The position numbers were made by a program, and so were the translations under genes. Below, one piece after another: positions 51,661 through 60,858 of a stretch of 64,000 nt of DNA. Below the pieces are notes generated by a model that saw nothing but the letters and a program-made list of their open reading frames with translations, did not search any database and had not been told where the DNA came from. This DNA comes from Pseudo-nitzschia pungens (taxonomy: Eukaryota; Bacillariophyta; Bacillariophyceae; Bacillariales; Bacillariaceae). Position 1 is the stretch's first letter. Every line of letters begins with the position of its first letter. Where the stretch lies: NCBI GenBank assembly GCA_037355855.1, contig CM074768.1, positions 806,001-870,000 of the forward strand, in the 5' to 3' direction.

Positions 51661-51845
51661 TGCCGTGCACCGGAATACAGTCACGAGTCTACTCGGGACT
51701 GGATTAAGGTTGAGGATAAATTAGCGAGGCGTTGGAATCGCCGATTCCAAATGCCAATCGAAAGCAATAGCAATAGACTAATCGATAGAACTCACAATTT
51801 GCATATCACTACTATTCTAATCACTAGTAGACCCGGGGTATGGCA
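51661..51845 (+). repeat. 5' LTR (185 bp)
   Basis: Starts TGCCGTGCACCGG and ends GGGGTATGGCA (TG...CA). Short for a gypsy LTR. No clear TATA box; GATAAATTAG lies near its middle. Confidence 0.95.
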
Positions 51846-52588
51846 TGATTTTAAAATCAAGCTGAGCGCTGACGACCATGAGCAGAAAGGAACCGATCGG
51901 CCTAGGGACCGACGAGACCGAAAGACTGCCAGAAAATGGAGGCGCAGAGAAGCAAAAACAGGGAGAAGGATATCCAGTGTCTGCAGCACAAGGAAGACCG
52001 ACCCCAGCAACTGTTGGCGCCCAAAGAAGGGAGCAACAGCAGCAACAGAGACACCTAAGGACCTAAACAGGACCATGGTCGACAACAAAGAAATAATCGA
52101 AAATAATGAGTGTCGAAAAAGTGACACATAATCCAGTGAGTGGACTAATTGGACCAACACTGAGTGGATGGACAGACCAAATAGGGGATGCCAACCAAAA
52201 CCGAAGTATACGAATATCCGGAAAGGTATACAATGAATACCTAAACACCACTAAATCCCACGGGAGACAGGAAGTGGGACCGGCCCGGTGACTGCTTAAT
52301 AGGGAAGCAACGCCGGAGAACCACAGGAATCGAATCCCACGAAATAAAAACAGAAACAACTCCGGAGAACCACAGGATTCCCGTGAGCTAAAGAGAGAAA
52401 CAACTCCCACCACTGAACAAACCAGGGGGAAAATCAGTTACAACACGAGTTATCACGAGAGCAATGAAAATCCAGCAAGAGAAACTGGAGGAACTGAGCA
52501 ATCACTTTTTGCTCAATCTCACCACAAGCAGTGAAATAACAGAAATAGTGTAACTAACGTAACTTAATAAACAACTGATTAAACCACC
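51846..52588 (+). other. Retrotransposon untranslated leader
   Basis: About 740 nt between the left LTR and the gag start. Purine-rich with repeated CCGGAGAACCACAGG words (52310-52330 and 52365-52380). Small frames lack domains. It probably holds priming and packaging signals, none of which I can define. Confidence 0.7.
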
Positions 52589-54025
52589 ATGGCGACCAAA
52601 GGAACCAAACTGAAACCTTTCAACATCACACGGGAGGACTGGCCGGAAGACGCCACCACCGTGAAGATGAATGTAGACAGCGAACAAGGTGGAATCGCAT
52701 TCAGCGACTACCTGAAGGTTCTCAATGGTACTGAAAGACCAGAACTCTTCCTTATCTGGAAGAGAGACTTTGACCAGAAAATTGCTGGCAATGACAAACT
52801 CCACGGAGACCAGAAATTGGAGGTTCTACAGAGAATTCTCTCTACTGAGGCACTCGCACTTGTCCAGCGAACGCTCGCTCGGACCTACTTGGCCGAACCA
52901 ACCCACAAGGTCCACCACGTCAGGCACGTACAGAAAAAGATCCAAGAGATCGAGCAAAGGGACCAAGCAAACATCCTGCTATCAATGGGGCAAGACGCCA
53001 CCGAAACTCCCACGGGAGCCTCCAAGGAGACGGCAAAGGAGAAATCTCCAAACGCCGACAAAACCGACACAGCCACAGCGAGATCGGACAAAGAATCGGA
53101 GACCGACAACCTCGAGTCCCCAATCCCAAAGAAAAAGGTCGGAAGCGCCCTCACCCAGTACTACCAATCCCAGGAGTACAGGAAGGATATCTTGGAGGAG
53201 TGCATGCATGTCCTCAAGCTCAAAATCTTTGGCAATGACCAACACGGCAAGCGCTCGTATATCGTCCTCCGACGATTCATGCGAGGCATGCGCGTGGACC
53301 TCAAACATGGCATTAGAGCCTGGGCCAATCGAATGGCCGAACTCCAAAGCTACCTCCCAGAATGCCTCTGGGAATGTGGCAGTGACCAAATAGAAACACC
53401 AAGAAGTTTCACCCAAGGAGAACTGAAGGAAATCTTGGATTCCAACATGACCCATTCCCAACGCGAGAAACTGGAGCACATTAGTTGGGACCTCTACACC
53501 CACTCCTTTAACACCACTATCGACAAGCTCGAAAACCTGGAAATCACCATCCGGAAGGAAGCAATAATGCAACAACGCATCACCGACCTCGAAAAGCAGA
53601 CCGGTGTCACCAAGAAGACCCCCAAGGCCGCATCTGGGGGAGGAACCCACCACGGGAAGTCCCCTGGCAAAAAGAAGCGCCCTGTGGACAACAGCAGCAA
53701 ACAGCTATGCAAGACCTGTGGCAAGGTCCACGCCGGCAAATGCTGGAAACTAACCGGCGGACCCCCCAAGAAGGGAAAGTTCGACCGGGAGACGCTCAAC
53801 TTGCTCAAGGAGCATTTTGTAGCAAAGGAAGACTCAGACAACGAGCAGTACTCCAAACCCCACTGGGGAAGGAAGTTATCAAATCACGAGTACTCCTACG
53901 TACTGGCCACGGCCCAAGCTGACCACGAAGTCTCCGATGACGAGATCGATATCTCTGAACGAGAGCTCAAAGAGTACAGAAGAAAGTACAGAAAGACCTT
54001 TAAAAAGAAAGGATCCCACAACTGA
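52589..54025 (+). CDS. gag: Retrotransposon Gag (capsid/nucleocapsid)
   Basis: 478 residues from ATG (MATKGTKLKPFNITRED) in a good context (CACCATGG) to a TGA at 54023-54025. The middle is helical and capsid-like (for instance QSYLPECLWECG, FTQGELKEILDSN). A basic stretch (GKSPGKKKRPVDNSSK) leads into a zinc knuckle CKTCGKVHAGKC (about 373-384), spaced C-x2-C-x3-H-x3-C, one residue shorter in two gaps than the retroviral C-x2-C-x4-H-x4-C. The C-terminus is acidic then basic. It would coat element RNA in particles. The next codon after the stop is the pol ATG, in the same frame. Confidence 0.88.
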   Translation: MATKGTKLKPFNITREDWPEDATTVKMNVDSEQGGIAFSDYLKVLNGTERPELFLIWKRDFDQKIAGNDKLHGDQKLEVLQRILSTEALALVQRTLARTYLAEPTHKVHHVRHVQKKIQEIEQRDQANILLSMGQDATETPTGASKETAKEKSPNADKTDTATARSDKESETDNLESPIPKKKVGSALTQYYQSQEYRKDILEECMHVLKLKIFGNDQHGKRSYIVLRRFMRGMRVDLKHGIRAWANRMAELQSYLPECLWECGSDQIETPRSFTQGELKEILDSNMTHSQREKLEHISWDLYTHSFNTTIDKLENLEITIRKEAIMQQRITDLEKQTGVTKKTPKAASGGGTHHGKSPGKKKRPVDNSSKQLCKTCGKVHAGKCWKLTGGPPKKGKFDRETLNLLKEHFVAKEDSDNEQYSKPHWGRKLSNHEYSYVLATAQADHEVSDDEIDISERELKEYRRKYRKTFKKKGSHN

Positions 54026-57000
54026 ATGGTTGATACCATCCACACCGGACCACGGATCATCAACAGATTTGCGGACATCTGTGTGGAGGTATTGGACCAG
54101 AAGGGAAGGGGGAGGATGCTCCGGGGCCTATTAGACTCTGGGTGCTCCAAATCCATCATACTACGGCAATTTGTCGACCGAAGTCAACTAACGAACCGAG
54201 ACCAAAGATCTGTCACCTACAATACCTATGGGGGCAAGTTCAGAACCAGGTCTGCGGCTTCAGTGGGACTAAGGTTGATAGAATTTTCAAACTCCAAGAC
54301 CATTAAATGGACCTTCCAAGTGGATGAATACCATCACCACGAGGAAGTACCCTATGACATGATCATAGGATCCGACCTAATGGCACAACTGGGACTGGAT
54401 ATAAAATACAGCTCCCGAACAATCGAATGGCAGGGCGACTCCATCCCCATGAAGGGAATGGGGGAACTTACTGACCCGGACAAATGTGAGGCAGTATTCT
54501 TTGCCAACACCCAAAGTCCAATCCTCCAACAGGAGGAAGAGAGGCAAGCCAAAATTCTGGATGCAGACTACTCCAAAGTCGATATAGACGCTATGGTCAA
54601 TGACCTGGAGATTACAGACGCGTCCAAGGCAGCCTTGACGAAAACACTGAAGAAATTCCCAACACTCTTTGGAGGAGGGTTGGGTCTACTCAAAAATATA
54701 GAACCGGTGTCCATTGAGCTCCAACCAGGGGTCAAACCGGTCCGGCAGAGGTACTACTCTGTGCCCCATGCCTTTGAACAAGCACTCCGAAAGGAGATCA
54801 CCAGGCTCTGTGATATTGGAGTCCTGGAGAAACTCCCCCACGATGATGACTCACCGTGGGCATCCCCTACCTTCTGCCAACCAAAGAAGACAGGCGATAT
54901 CCGAGTCCTCACAGACTTCCGGAAAATGAACGCCGCCATCCAGAGGAAACCATTCCCACTACCACGAATAGGGGAAACAATCCAACGACTACAGAAGTTC
55001 CAATCAGCTACGGCGCTGGACTTGTCCCAAGGATACTATACCATCCCCATCTGCAAAGAGAGCCAGAAAATCTGCTCCACCATCCTGCCGTGGGGAAAGT
55101 ATGCCTACAAGAGACTAGCAATGGGGATTGCGTGTGCTCCGGATATCTTCCAATCAGTCATGATGAACCTACTAGGGGACCTGGACTACGTCCTTGTCTA
55201 TATTGATGATATCCTGATCATTCAACGAGAGGGAGAATCTGAGCAGGATCACCTCGACAAAATCGATACCGTCCTCCAAAGACTGGATGATGCCGGCTTC
55301 CGAGCCAACCTCAGAAAATCCTTTTTCATGCAAAAAGAGGTGGAATATCTGGGATTTCTATTAACAACAGAGGGCATTCAGCCCCAACCAAAGAAACTGG
55401 AGGCGATGAAGCGCCTGGAAGCCCCTAAGAACACCAAGCAACTCAAGATGTTCCTTGGAATGGTCAATTTTTACAGGGACATGTGGAAGCGCCGCTCCCA
55501 CATCCTGGCCCCCCTCAACAAACTTGCAGGGAAAAAGGGAAAACTGAACTGGTACTGGGGCCCAGCAGAGCAGAAAGCTTTCATGGAGGCGAAGAGGATG
55601 CTCGCAGATGAAGCGAAACTCGCATTCCCGGATTTTACGAAACCATTTCATCTCTACTCAGACGCCAGTGACCGGCAACTGGGAGCAACTGTATGCCAAG
55701 ATGGCAAGCCCCTTGGTTTCTACACAAGGAAACTGAACTCAGCGCAGCTCAACTACACTGTCGGGGAAAAAGAACTCCTGGGCATAGTAGAAGGCCTGAA
55801 GGCATTCGAAGGAATCCTACGAGGACAAGATGTGATTATTCACACAGACCACCTTAACCTGCTCTATCAGCAGATGCCCACCCAAAGGATGGTCCGATGG
55901 AGACTCCTCATGGAGGAGTTCCACCCCGTAGTCAAGCACGTTGCTGGCAAAGACAACGATGCAGCAGACGCGCTGTCTCGCCTGGACATCACAGATGACC
56001 CAGCGGACACAGTGGAATGGCTACCACCAAATAAGCCCCTCACCTACGCGGATGAGGAAGAGCACCTCCGGCAACTCCTATTCCCGCTTGGAGAAGCGCC
56101 GGAAGAATTCCAGGGCAATAGTGCATTCCCACTTGCCCCGGACATGATTCAGTTCTACCAGCAAAAGGACACAGGAATCATGAGTGCTCTGGAAAAAGAC
56201 AACCGACTAACCACCAAAATGGTGGAAGGCTACAATCTAATCCATAAAGAAGGAAAGATTCTGATTCCCGATAAACTCAAGGATAGAGTTATGGAATGGT
56301 ACCACAGCATGTTGGTCCATCCCGGAGAAAAGAGAATGGAACAGAGCATACGCTCAGTCTTCACCTGGAAAGGCCTAAGGAAGGACGTCCAGGACCTTTG
56401 TAAGCACTGCCACACGTGTCAGATGTTTAAGAAGAGTGGCCGGAAGAAGTATGGACTACTACCGGAAAAAGCAGCTGAGGTCACCAAATGGCAGAGGGTC
56501 AACGTGGACCTCTGGGGACCTGCAACTGTCCACAACAAAAATGGTAAAGACTACCAAATCCATGTCCTCACCATGGTGGATCCAGTGACCGGATGGTTTG
56601 AACTGGCTCACCTGAAGGACTCCCCAAATGCAGCAGAAACTCAACGATTGTTGGACAGTACCTGGCTGGCAAGATATCCGCGCCCAAAGGAAATTGGCTT
56701 TGATGGCGGGAGTGAGTTCAAAGCAGAGTTCCAAGAGCTCTGCGAGAACATGGGGATGAAAAGAAAGCCCAGTGGGGCTTGGAACCCACAATCCAACTCG
56801 GTGTTGGAAAGGATCCATCAGGTATTAAAGGACTGTCTGTTGTCCTTCAACCTGGAAAACAGGGACCTCCACGAGGAGGACCCTTTTGAGGAATTCACCA
56901 CCAAGGCAGCATATGCTATCAGAAGCGCCATCCATACCACCCTGGGGTACTCCCCAGCGCAACTGGTGTTTGGTCGAGACATGTTCATGCCGGTGAACTT

Positions 57001-57295
57001 CCCAGTGGATTGGGAAGCAATCCAAGCAAGGAAGCAGAAAAGCATCCACAAGAGCAACATCAGGGAAAACCAGAAGAGGATCCCCCATGTCTATAAAGAA
57101 GGAGACTATGTCACCCTGGAAAGGAAGGGCATTATTCCAAAACTATCCTTCCCACGGCAAGGACCTTACAAGGTGCTCAAGGCCCATGATAATGGAACTG
57201 TAACTATTGAAACTGCTCCTTTTGTAACTGACCGGGTTAACATCAGGAGAGTCCATCCCTATTATTGCAGGGATAGCCCTGAGCCAGAGAAGTAA
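54026..57295 (+). CDS. pol: Retrotransposon Pol: protease, RT, RNase H, integrase
   Basis: 1089 residues, same frame as gag, separated from it by one TGA. Aspartic protease: LLDSGCSKS with D37. Reverse transcriptase about 210-480: LDLSQGYYTIP and YIDD with D394/D395. RNase H about 535-660: LYSDASDRQLGA, GEKELLGIV, IIHTDHLNLL. Integrase: an HHCC zinc finger (HSMLVHPG...CKHCHTC, about 757-800), then the catalytic triad D828 (VDLWGP), D893 (GFDGGSEF) and E928 (SVLERIHQ), the last two 35 residues apart. The C-terminal GPYKVLKAHDNGTVTI is a GPY/F-type module. RT-RNaseH-integrase order defines Ty3/gypsy. All key residues are present, so the enzyme should be functional. Expression needs stop readthrough or reinitiation. 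Confidence 0.94.
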   Translation: MVDTIHTGPRIINRFADICVEVLDQKGRGRMLRGLLDSGCSKSIILRQFVDRSQLTNRDQRSVTYNTYGGKFRTRSAASVGLRLIEFSNSKTIKWTFQVDEYHHHEEVPYDMIIGSDLMAQLGLDIKYSSRTIEWQGDSIPMKGMGELTDPDKCEAVFFANTQSPILQQEEERQAKILDADYSKVDIDAMVNDLEITDASKAALTKTLKKFPTLFGGGLGLLKNIEPVSIELQPGVKPVRQRYYSVPHAFEQALRKEITRLCDIGVLEKLPHDDDSPWASPTFCQPKKTGDIRVLTDFRKMNAAIQRKPFPLPRIGETIQRLQKFQSATALDLSQGYYTIPICKESQKICSTILPWGKYAYKRLAMGIACAPDIFQSVMMNLLGDLDYVLVYIDDILIIQREGESEQDHLDKIDTVLQRLDDAGFRANLRKSFFMQKEVEYLGFLLTTEGIQPQPKKLEAMKRLEAPKNTKQLKMFLGMVNFYRDMWKRRSHILAPLNKLAGKKGKLNWYWGPAEQKAFMEAKRMLADEAKLAFPDFTKPFHLYSDASDRQLGATVCQDGKPLGFYTRKLNSAQLNYTVGEKELLGIVEGLKAFEGILRGQDVIIHTDHLNLLYQQMPTQRMVRWRLLMEEFHPVVKHVAGKDNDAADALSRLDITDDPADTVEWLPPNKPLTYADEEEHLRQLLFPLGEAPEEFQGNSAFPLAPDMIQFYQQKDTGIMSALEKDNRLTTKMVEGYNLIHKEGKILIPDKLKDRVMEWYHSMLVHPGEKRMEQSIRSVFTWKGLRKDVQDLCKHCHTCQMFKKSGRKKYGLLPEKAAEVTKWQRVNVDLWGPATVHNKNGKDYQIHVLTMVDPVTGWFELAHLKDSPNAAETQRLLDSTWLARYPRPKEIGFDGGSEFKAEFQELCENMGMKRKPSGAWNPQSNSVLERIHQVLKDCLLSFNLENRDLHEEDPFEEFTTKAAYAIRSAIHTTLGYSPAQLVFGRDMFMPVNFPVDWEAIQARKQKSIHKSNIRENQKRIPHVYKEGDYVTLERKGIIPKLSFPRQGPYKVLKAHDNGTVTIETAPFVTDRVNIRRVHPYYCRDSPEPEK

Positions 57296-57319
57296 TTGTT
57301 ACAGTGCCATGGAGGAGTA

Positions 57320-57504
57320 TGCCGTGCACCGGAATACAGTCACGAGTCTACTCGGGACTGGATTAAGGTTGAGGATAAATTAGCGAGGCGTTGGAATCGC
57401 CGATTCCAAATGCCAATCGAAAGCAATAGCAATAGACTAATCGATAGAACTCACAATTTGCATATCACTACTATTCTAATCACTAGTAGACCCGGGGTAT
57501 GGCA
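57320..57504 (+). repeat. 3' LTR (185 bp)
   Basis: Identical by eye to 51661-51845 over all 185 positions, ending TATGGCA, followed by the AATCT duplication. Confidence 0.95.
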
Positions 57505-57509
57505 AATCT
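57505..57509. repeat. Target-site duplication AATCT, right copy
   Basis: Matches 51656-51660. Removing the element and one copy restores an uninterrupted minus-strand frame across the junction. Confidence 0.93.
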
Positions 57510-59152
57510 GTCTCAGGTCAGGGGGAACTAAATCAGCATCAGTAGCATCATAGCAAGCCCAAAGCAGAGGCCTTGCAAGGATAGCGGCAACCCAATTCCC
57601 AAACCCTTCACGGATTACTGGCGTTACAGAGGCACAGAGCCACTCCTCTGTTACATTACTGTCATCCTTCTCCTTGTAGAAACAGATTCCTCCGTGGCAA
57701 AGCCTGCTTCCAGCGTTAATATCAGGCCAATCCAGCTGGATATCTAAGTACTTGTCTTGCATCACCTTACTTGTCTTCTACCGGGCTCTGTAGTTGACAT
57801 CATCCTTCCCAGCACCAAAGCGCCGGGACATGGTAGTTGCCCACTTCTTAACAGAGTGGGTCCCTAGTTGCTTGTCTCCTGCAAATCGAAATCGACCACT
57901 TTCTAATACTGCTTTGGTTGCTCTTTGGTAGGCAAGCTTGCATACATCTGCCTCCTTGTCTTGTTTCTTTGTCATAGATCTGGCTCGGGAATCTCCCTCA
58001 GCAAAGAGCCACTGCTGACTGAGTCAACAACTGGCTCGATGAGTGAGCCATACCTCTAGATACACAGCAAGACCAAGCAATATGCAGAACCGGGGATCCA
58101 AAGAGCCCATCAGCAACTGTAGGGGACAGTCCTTCTCCTCTTGTACATTCTTGGACCAACGCATCTACACAGTGGGGTATCCTGGATATGTTAGACTCTC
58201 ACAAATGCTTGCCTTTCTCATGTGGGAGGTATCATCTCCTCTTGCAATTAGATGGAGCTGGAAGTTAAGCATGGCCCAGTGTCTCAGATTAACAATGATA
58301 GGCACTGGACCAATTAGATCCAGCATTTGAATAAACTCATGCAGCATAAATGCTCTGTTGGCTTGTCCCTCCTTTCCAAGCATCCACACCTCCTTCTTCT
58401 TTACAGCTTTGACAAGGTTGTTGAGCTTTTTGCACTTTGTGGGGTTCCCCCCTCTTCTTTTGCCTCGTCCCAATTTGCACTGGTTGGCATGAAATAGGAG
58501 ATTGCTTTCTTCCAGAATAACAGCGTTGACAATCTTGTATAGTATGGGTTGTCCTTGGAGCCAGGATCTTTGAGTCCAAAGGCCCTGTAACACATCCACT
58601 TGTAGATGTGGATGGGTTTGACAATCGAGAGTTCGGCGTTTGTGAATACCTTGTTGCTGGGGTGGATAATCCCTGTAAAGTGGCTCATAAACTCAAGCAG
58701 TATGGCATGATATTTCAGTAACTGTGTGGGGGTGTTCACGTTGTTAGGGAGGTTTGGTGGTCCAAGATTCTCCCACCGGTGAATAACTGGAGGAGAATCT
58801 TGTCTGCTTGTTTAGGGGGTTCTTCTAGAACTTTCTCTTCCTCCTCCTCCTCCTCATTGTTGTTGCTCTCTTCTTCTTCTCCAGAAGAAGCAGCAGGAGC
58901 AGCAGCAGGAGGAGGAGCCACAGCAGGCGCTTCAGCAGCAGCCAGCCTGGTGCGAGCAGCAGCATCCAAGGGGAGGAATGCAGCTGCAAACGCTGCGCTG
59001 TTTCGTGCTGCGTCTTCCCTAGCAGCCCTGAGCCTTGCACACCACTCCCTCTGCCTAATGGCTCTTGGATTCATGGACAGTTGCCTTGGCATGGTGTTAT
59101 TTTTTGACAAATAGTGAGCAAACAGTAGATTACAGTGGATTTTGTAAAGCAT

Positions 59153-59592
59153 TCAGAGAGTCGACTGAGAGAAATTTCGATAAGACATGAAACGGTTTGT
59201 ACTATCAAAGGGGGGTCATGAGGGCAACCAGTACCACACTCTCAACCACACAAAAAAAGTTCTGGTACGTCAAAAAATGAGGGTACTTATATGTAGACGT
59301 AATTTTACTATATAGTACAAGTTGGACGGGCGCGCAGCGCGCGCAACTAGGGTTGGATTTCACCGATACCAGGTAACTACATACGGTAACCTTACGAGTA
59401 CAACGGGGAATCATTATTATTTTTGGTACTGAACATTAAAGCACAGTTACTTCGTACATAACAATGGATCTTGGTGGAATGTACCGTACGGTACGGTAGA
59501 AGGCATCGAAAATCAAATGAAGTACAAACTTCATCCGAGATTGCTTTAAAGGTTGATTCGTCGCAACTCTAAACCATCAACAACCACGCATT
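59153..59592. other. Intergenic, upstream of the plastid pseudouridine synthase
   Basis: 59153-59190 continues the Crypton-like leader shared with 35968-36055. The rest is AT-rich with ACGGTAACCTTACG and GTACCGTACGGTACGGTA motifs at 59382-59400 and 59480-59498, close to the gene start. No gene seen. Confidence 0.55.
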
Positions 59593-60858
59593 ATGAAGAG
59601 ATTCGCAAGGACGTATCAGGTGCTTCGGGCATCGGCAGCACTCGCTTTGTTCGCATTCCTGGTTCTGTCCGACGGGGAATTCTGTACGTTCGGACGGAGA
59701 ACTTTTTGGAACGCCCAGGCGTTTTCGATTCCCGTTTCTAAGGCTTTGATTCGAGAGAACTGGCATCCATCAGATGAGGGTGCATTCGGAATCTCCCATT
59801 CCATAGATCGAAGTCTTGTCGTTCTGCACGACAGCAGCAATAATGCCGCAGACGGTGGCAACGGCGAGCAACGCAAAATTCGTCTCAACAAGGTCTTCAA
59901 ACGGACCCATTCGAGACGGGAAGCCGACCGATTGATCGAAGAGGGACGGGTTTCTGTAAATGGGGAAAGAGTTAACACCAAGGGAGGATTTTTTGTGGTT
60001 CCCTACGCCGATGAGGTATCATTGGACGGGAAAATTGTGGAAGGCTGGGAAGAAATGAACTTTGTGGTCGACAATACCAATAGCATCAAGCCCAAATCGG
60101 TCAAAAACGACGCATCAACACCCATCAGCACTATCAATCCAGCGAAGAAATCTAAAAGAAAGGCCGCAACTGCTGCTGCTACTGCTGCCAAACGCCAAAC
60201 CACCTTCGAATACATCAAATACTGGAAGCCCCGGGGAGTGATTTGCACGACGGATCCCAAGATTCCCCACAACATCGTGGAAGAGCTCGAGATCGACGGC
60301 TACCATCCACCCCACCGGGTTTATCCCGTCGGCCGTCTGGACAAGGACACCTCCGGTATCATTTTGGTCACGAGCGATGGCCGCCTCCCGAACGCGGCCC
60401 TGCGGAAGGAGCACAAGCGCCCCAAGGTCTACGAGGTCGGCCTCGATCGACCCATTTCCGACCCGACCCGCGTCCTGCGCGAGCTGCGCACCGGCGTCAT
60501 CATCTCCACCGAGACGGTCCGCAACGGTGTCCGCAAGACGCTGACCGCCCCTACCGAACCCTGTCAGGTGGAGCAACTCACTGATCGGTGGCTGCGGATC
60601 ACGCTCAAGGAGGGCCGGAATCGGCAGGTGCGAAAGATGACCCAGGCGGTCGGCTACAAGACCGTCGAGCTGGAGCGGGTCGCCTTTGCTGGCATTTCGC
60701 TCGAACCGGGATTGCGGGGACCCGGCGACTGGGATTACTTGCGTGGTAGGGAGATGGAGATTGTCACGGAGATGATCGAGGCGGCAAAAGCATCCGCTGC
60801 TGCCGAAGCAGCTGCTGCTGCTCCCGAACCCGACGAGGAATGGTCCTCCGGCTGGTAA
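59593..60858 (+). CDS. Plastid-targeted RsuA/RluB-type rRNA pseudouridine synthase
   Basis: 421 residues. Residues 1-30 form a signal peptide (hydrophobic LRASAALALFAFLVL), followed by NAQAF with F44 at the predicted cleavage site, the A-x-A-F presequence of diatom plastid proteins. An S4 RNA-binding domain lies at about 95-155 (IRLNKVFKR...RREADRLIEEGRVSVNG). The catalytic domain at about 205-385 has GRLDKDTSG with catalytic D250 and EGRNRQVRKM, typical of the RsuA/RluB/E/F branch. It would isomerise one uridine of chloroplast ribosomal RNA; the exact site cannot be read from sequence. A Lys/Ala-rich linker separates S4 from the catalytic part, and the C-terminus is an Ala/Glu tail. The catalytic half is much richer in GC than the presequence half. 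Confidence 0.9.
   Translation: MKRFARTYQVLRASAALALFAFLVLSDGEFCTFGRRTFWNAQAFSIPVSKALIRENWHPSDEGAFGISHSIDRSLVVLHDSSNNAADGGNGEQRKIRLNKVFKRTHSRREADRLIEEGRVSVNGERVNTKGGFFVVPYADEVSLDGKIVEGWEEMNFVVDNTNSIKPKSVKNDASTPISTINPAKKSKRKAATAAATAAKRQTTFEYIKYWKPRGVICTTDPKIPHNIVEELEIDGYHPPHRVYPVGRLDKDTSGIILVTSDGRLPNAALRKEHKRPKVYEVGLDRPISDPTRVLRELRTGVIISTETVRNGVRKTLTAPTEPCQVEQLTDRWLRITLKEGRNRQVRKMTQAVGYKTVELERVAFAGISLEPGLRGPGDWDYLRGREMEIVTEMIEAAKASAAAEAAAAAPEPDEEWSSGW

Larger units (their letters stand above)
51661..57504 (+). mobile_element. Complete Ty3/gypsy LTR retrotransposon
   Basis: 5844-bp element: LTR, leader, gag, pol (protease, reverse transcriptase, RNase H, integrase in the Ty3/gypsy order), LTR, flanked by AATCT. 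The two LTRs look identical base for base and both coding regions are open, so insertion is recent and the element may still be active. No canonical tRNA primer site follows the left LTR: TGATTTTAAAATCAAG is partly palindromic and does not start TGG. A short purine stretch GGAGGAG precedes the right LTR. No envelope gene or chromodomain was seen. It interrupts the minus-strand Crypton-like gene. Confidence 0.95.
51440..59092 (-). pseudogene. Decayed Crypton/tyrosine-recombinase-like gene split by an LTR retrotransposon
   Basis: Minus-strand coding runs from ATG 59092 (MPRQLSMNPRAIRQREW) to 57505 and, after the retrotransposon, from 51655 to the stop at 51440. Order: an Ala-rich and acidic N-terminus; WENLGPPNLPNN; KKAISYFMP; GNPTKCKKLNNLVK...KKKEV; WSKNVQEEKDCPLQLL; DPRFCILLGLAVYLE; then GTHSVKKWATTMSRRFG, which resembles the HxxR/K box of tyrosine recombinases. 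It is broken by frameshifts near 58775 and between about 58450 and 58500, and by in-frame stops near 58169 (TAG), 58021 (TGA) and 57779 (TAG, probably from TGG). The catalytic tyrosine cannot be assigned. Similar genes recur in diatoms. Family assignment is from recalled motifs, moderately sure. Confidence 0.68.

Noticed and set aside
51440..51670. Independent small minus-strand gene
   Set aside because: It is the C-terminal part of the interrupted Crypton-like gene; its apparent start lies inside the LTR.
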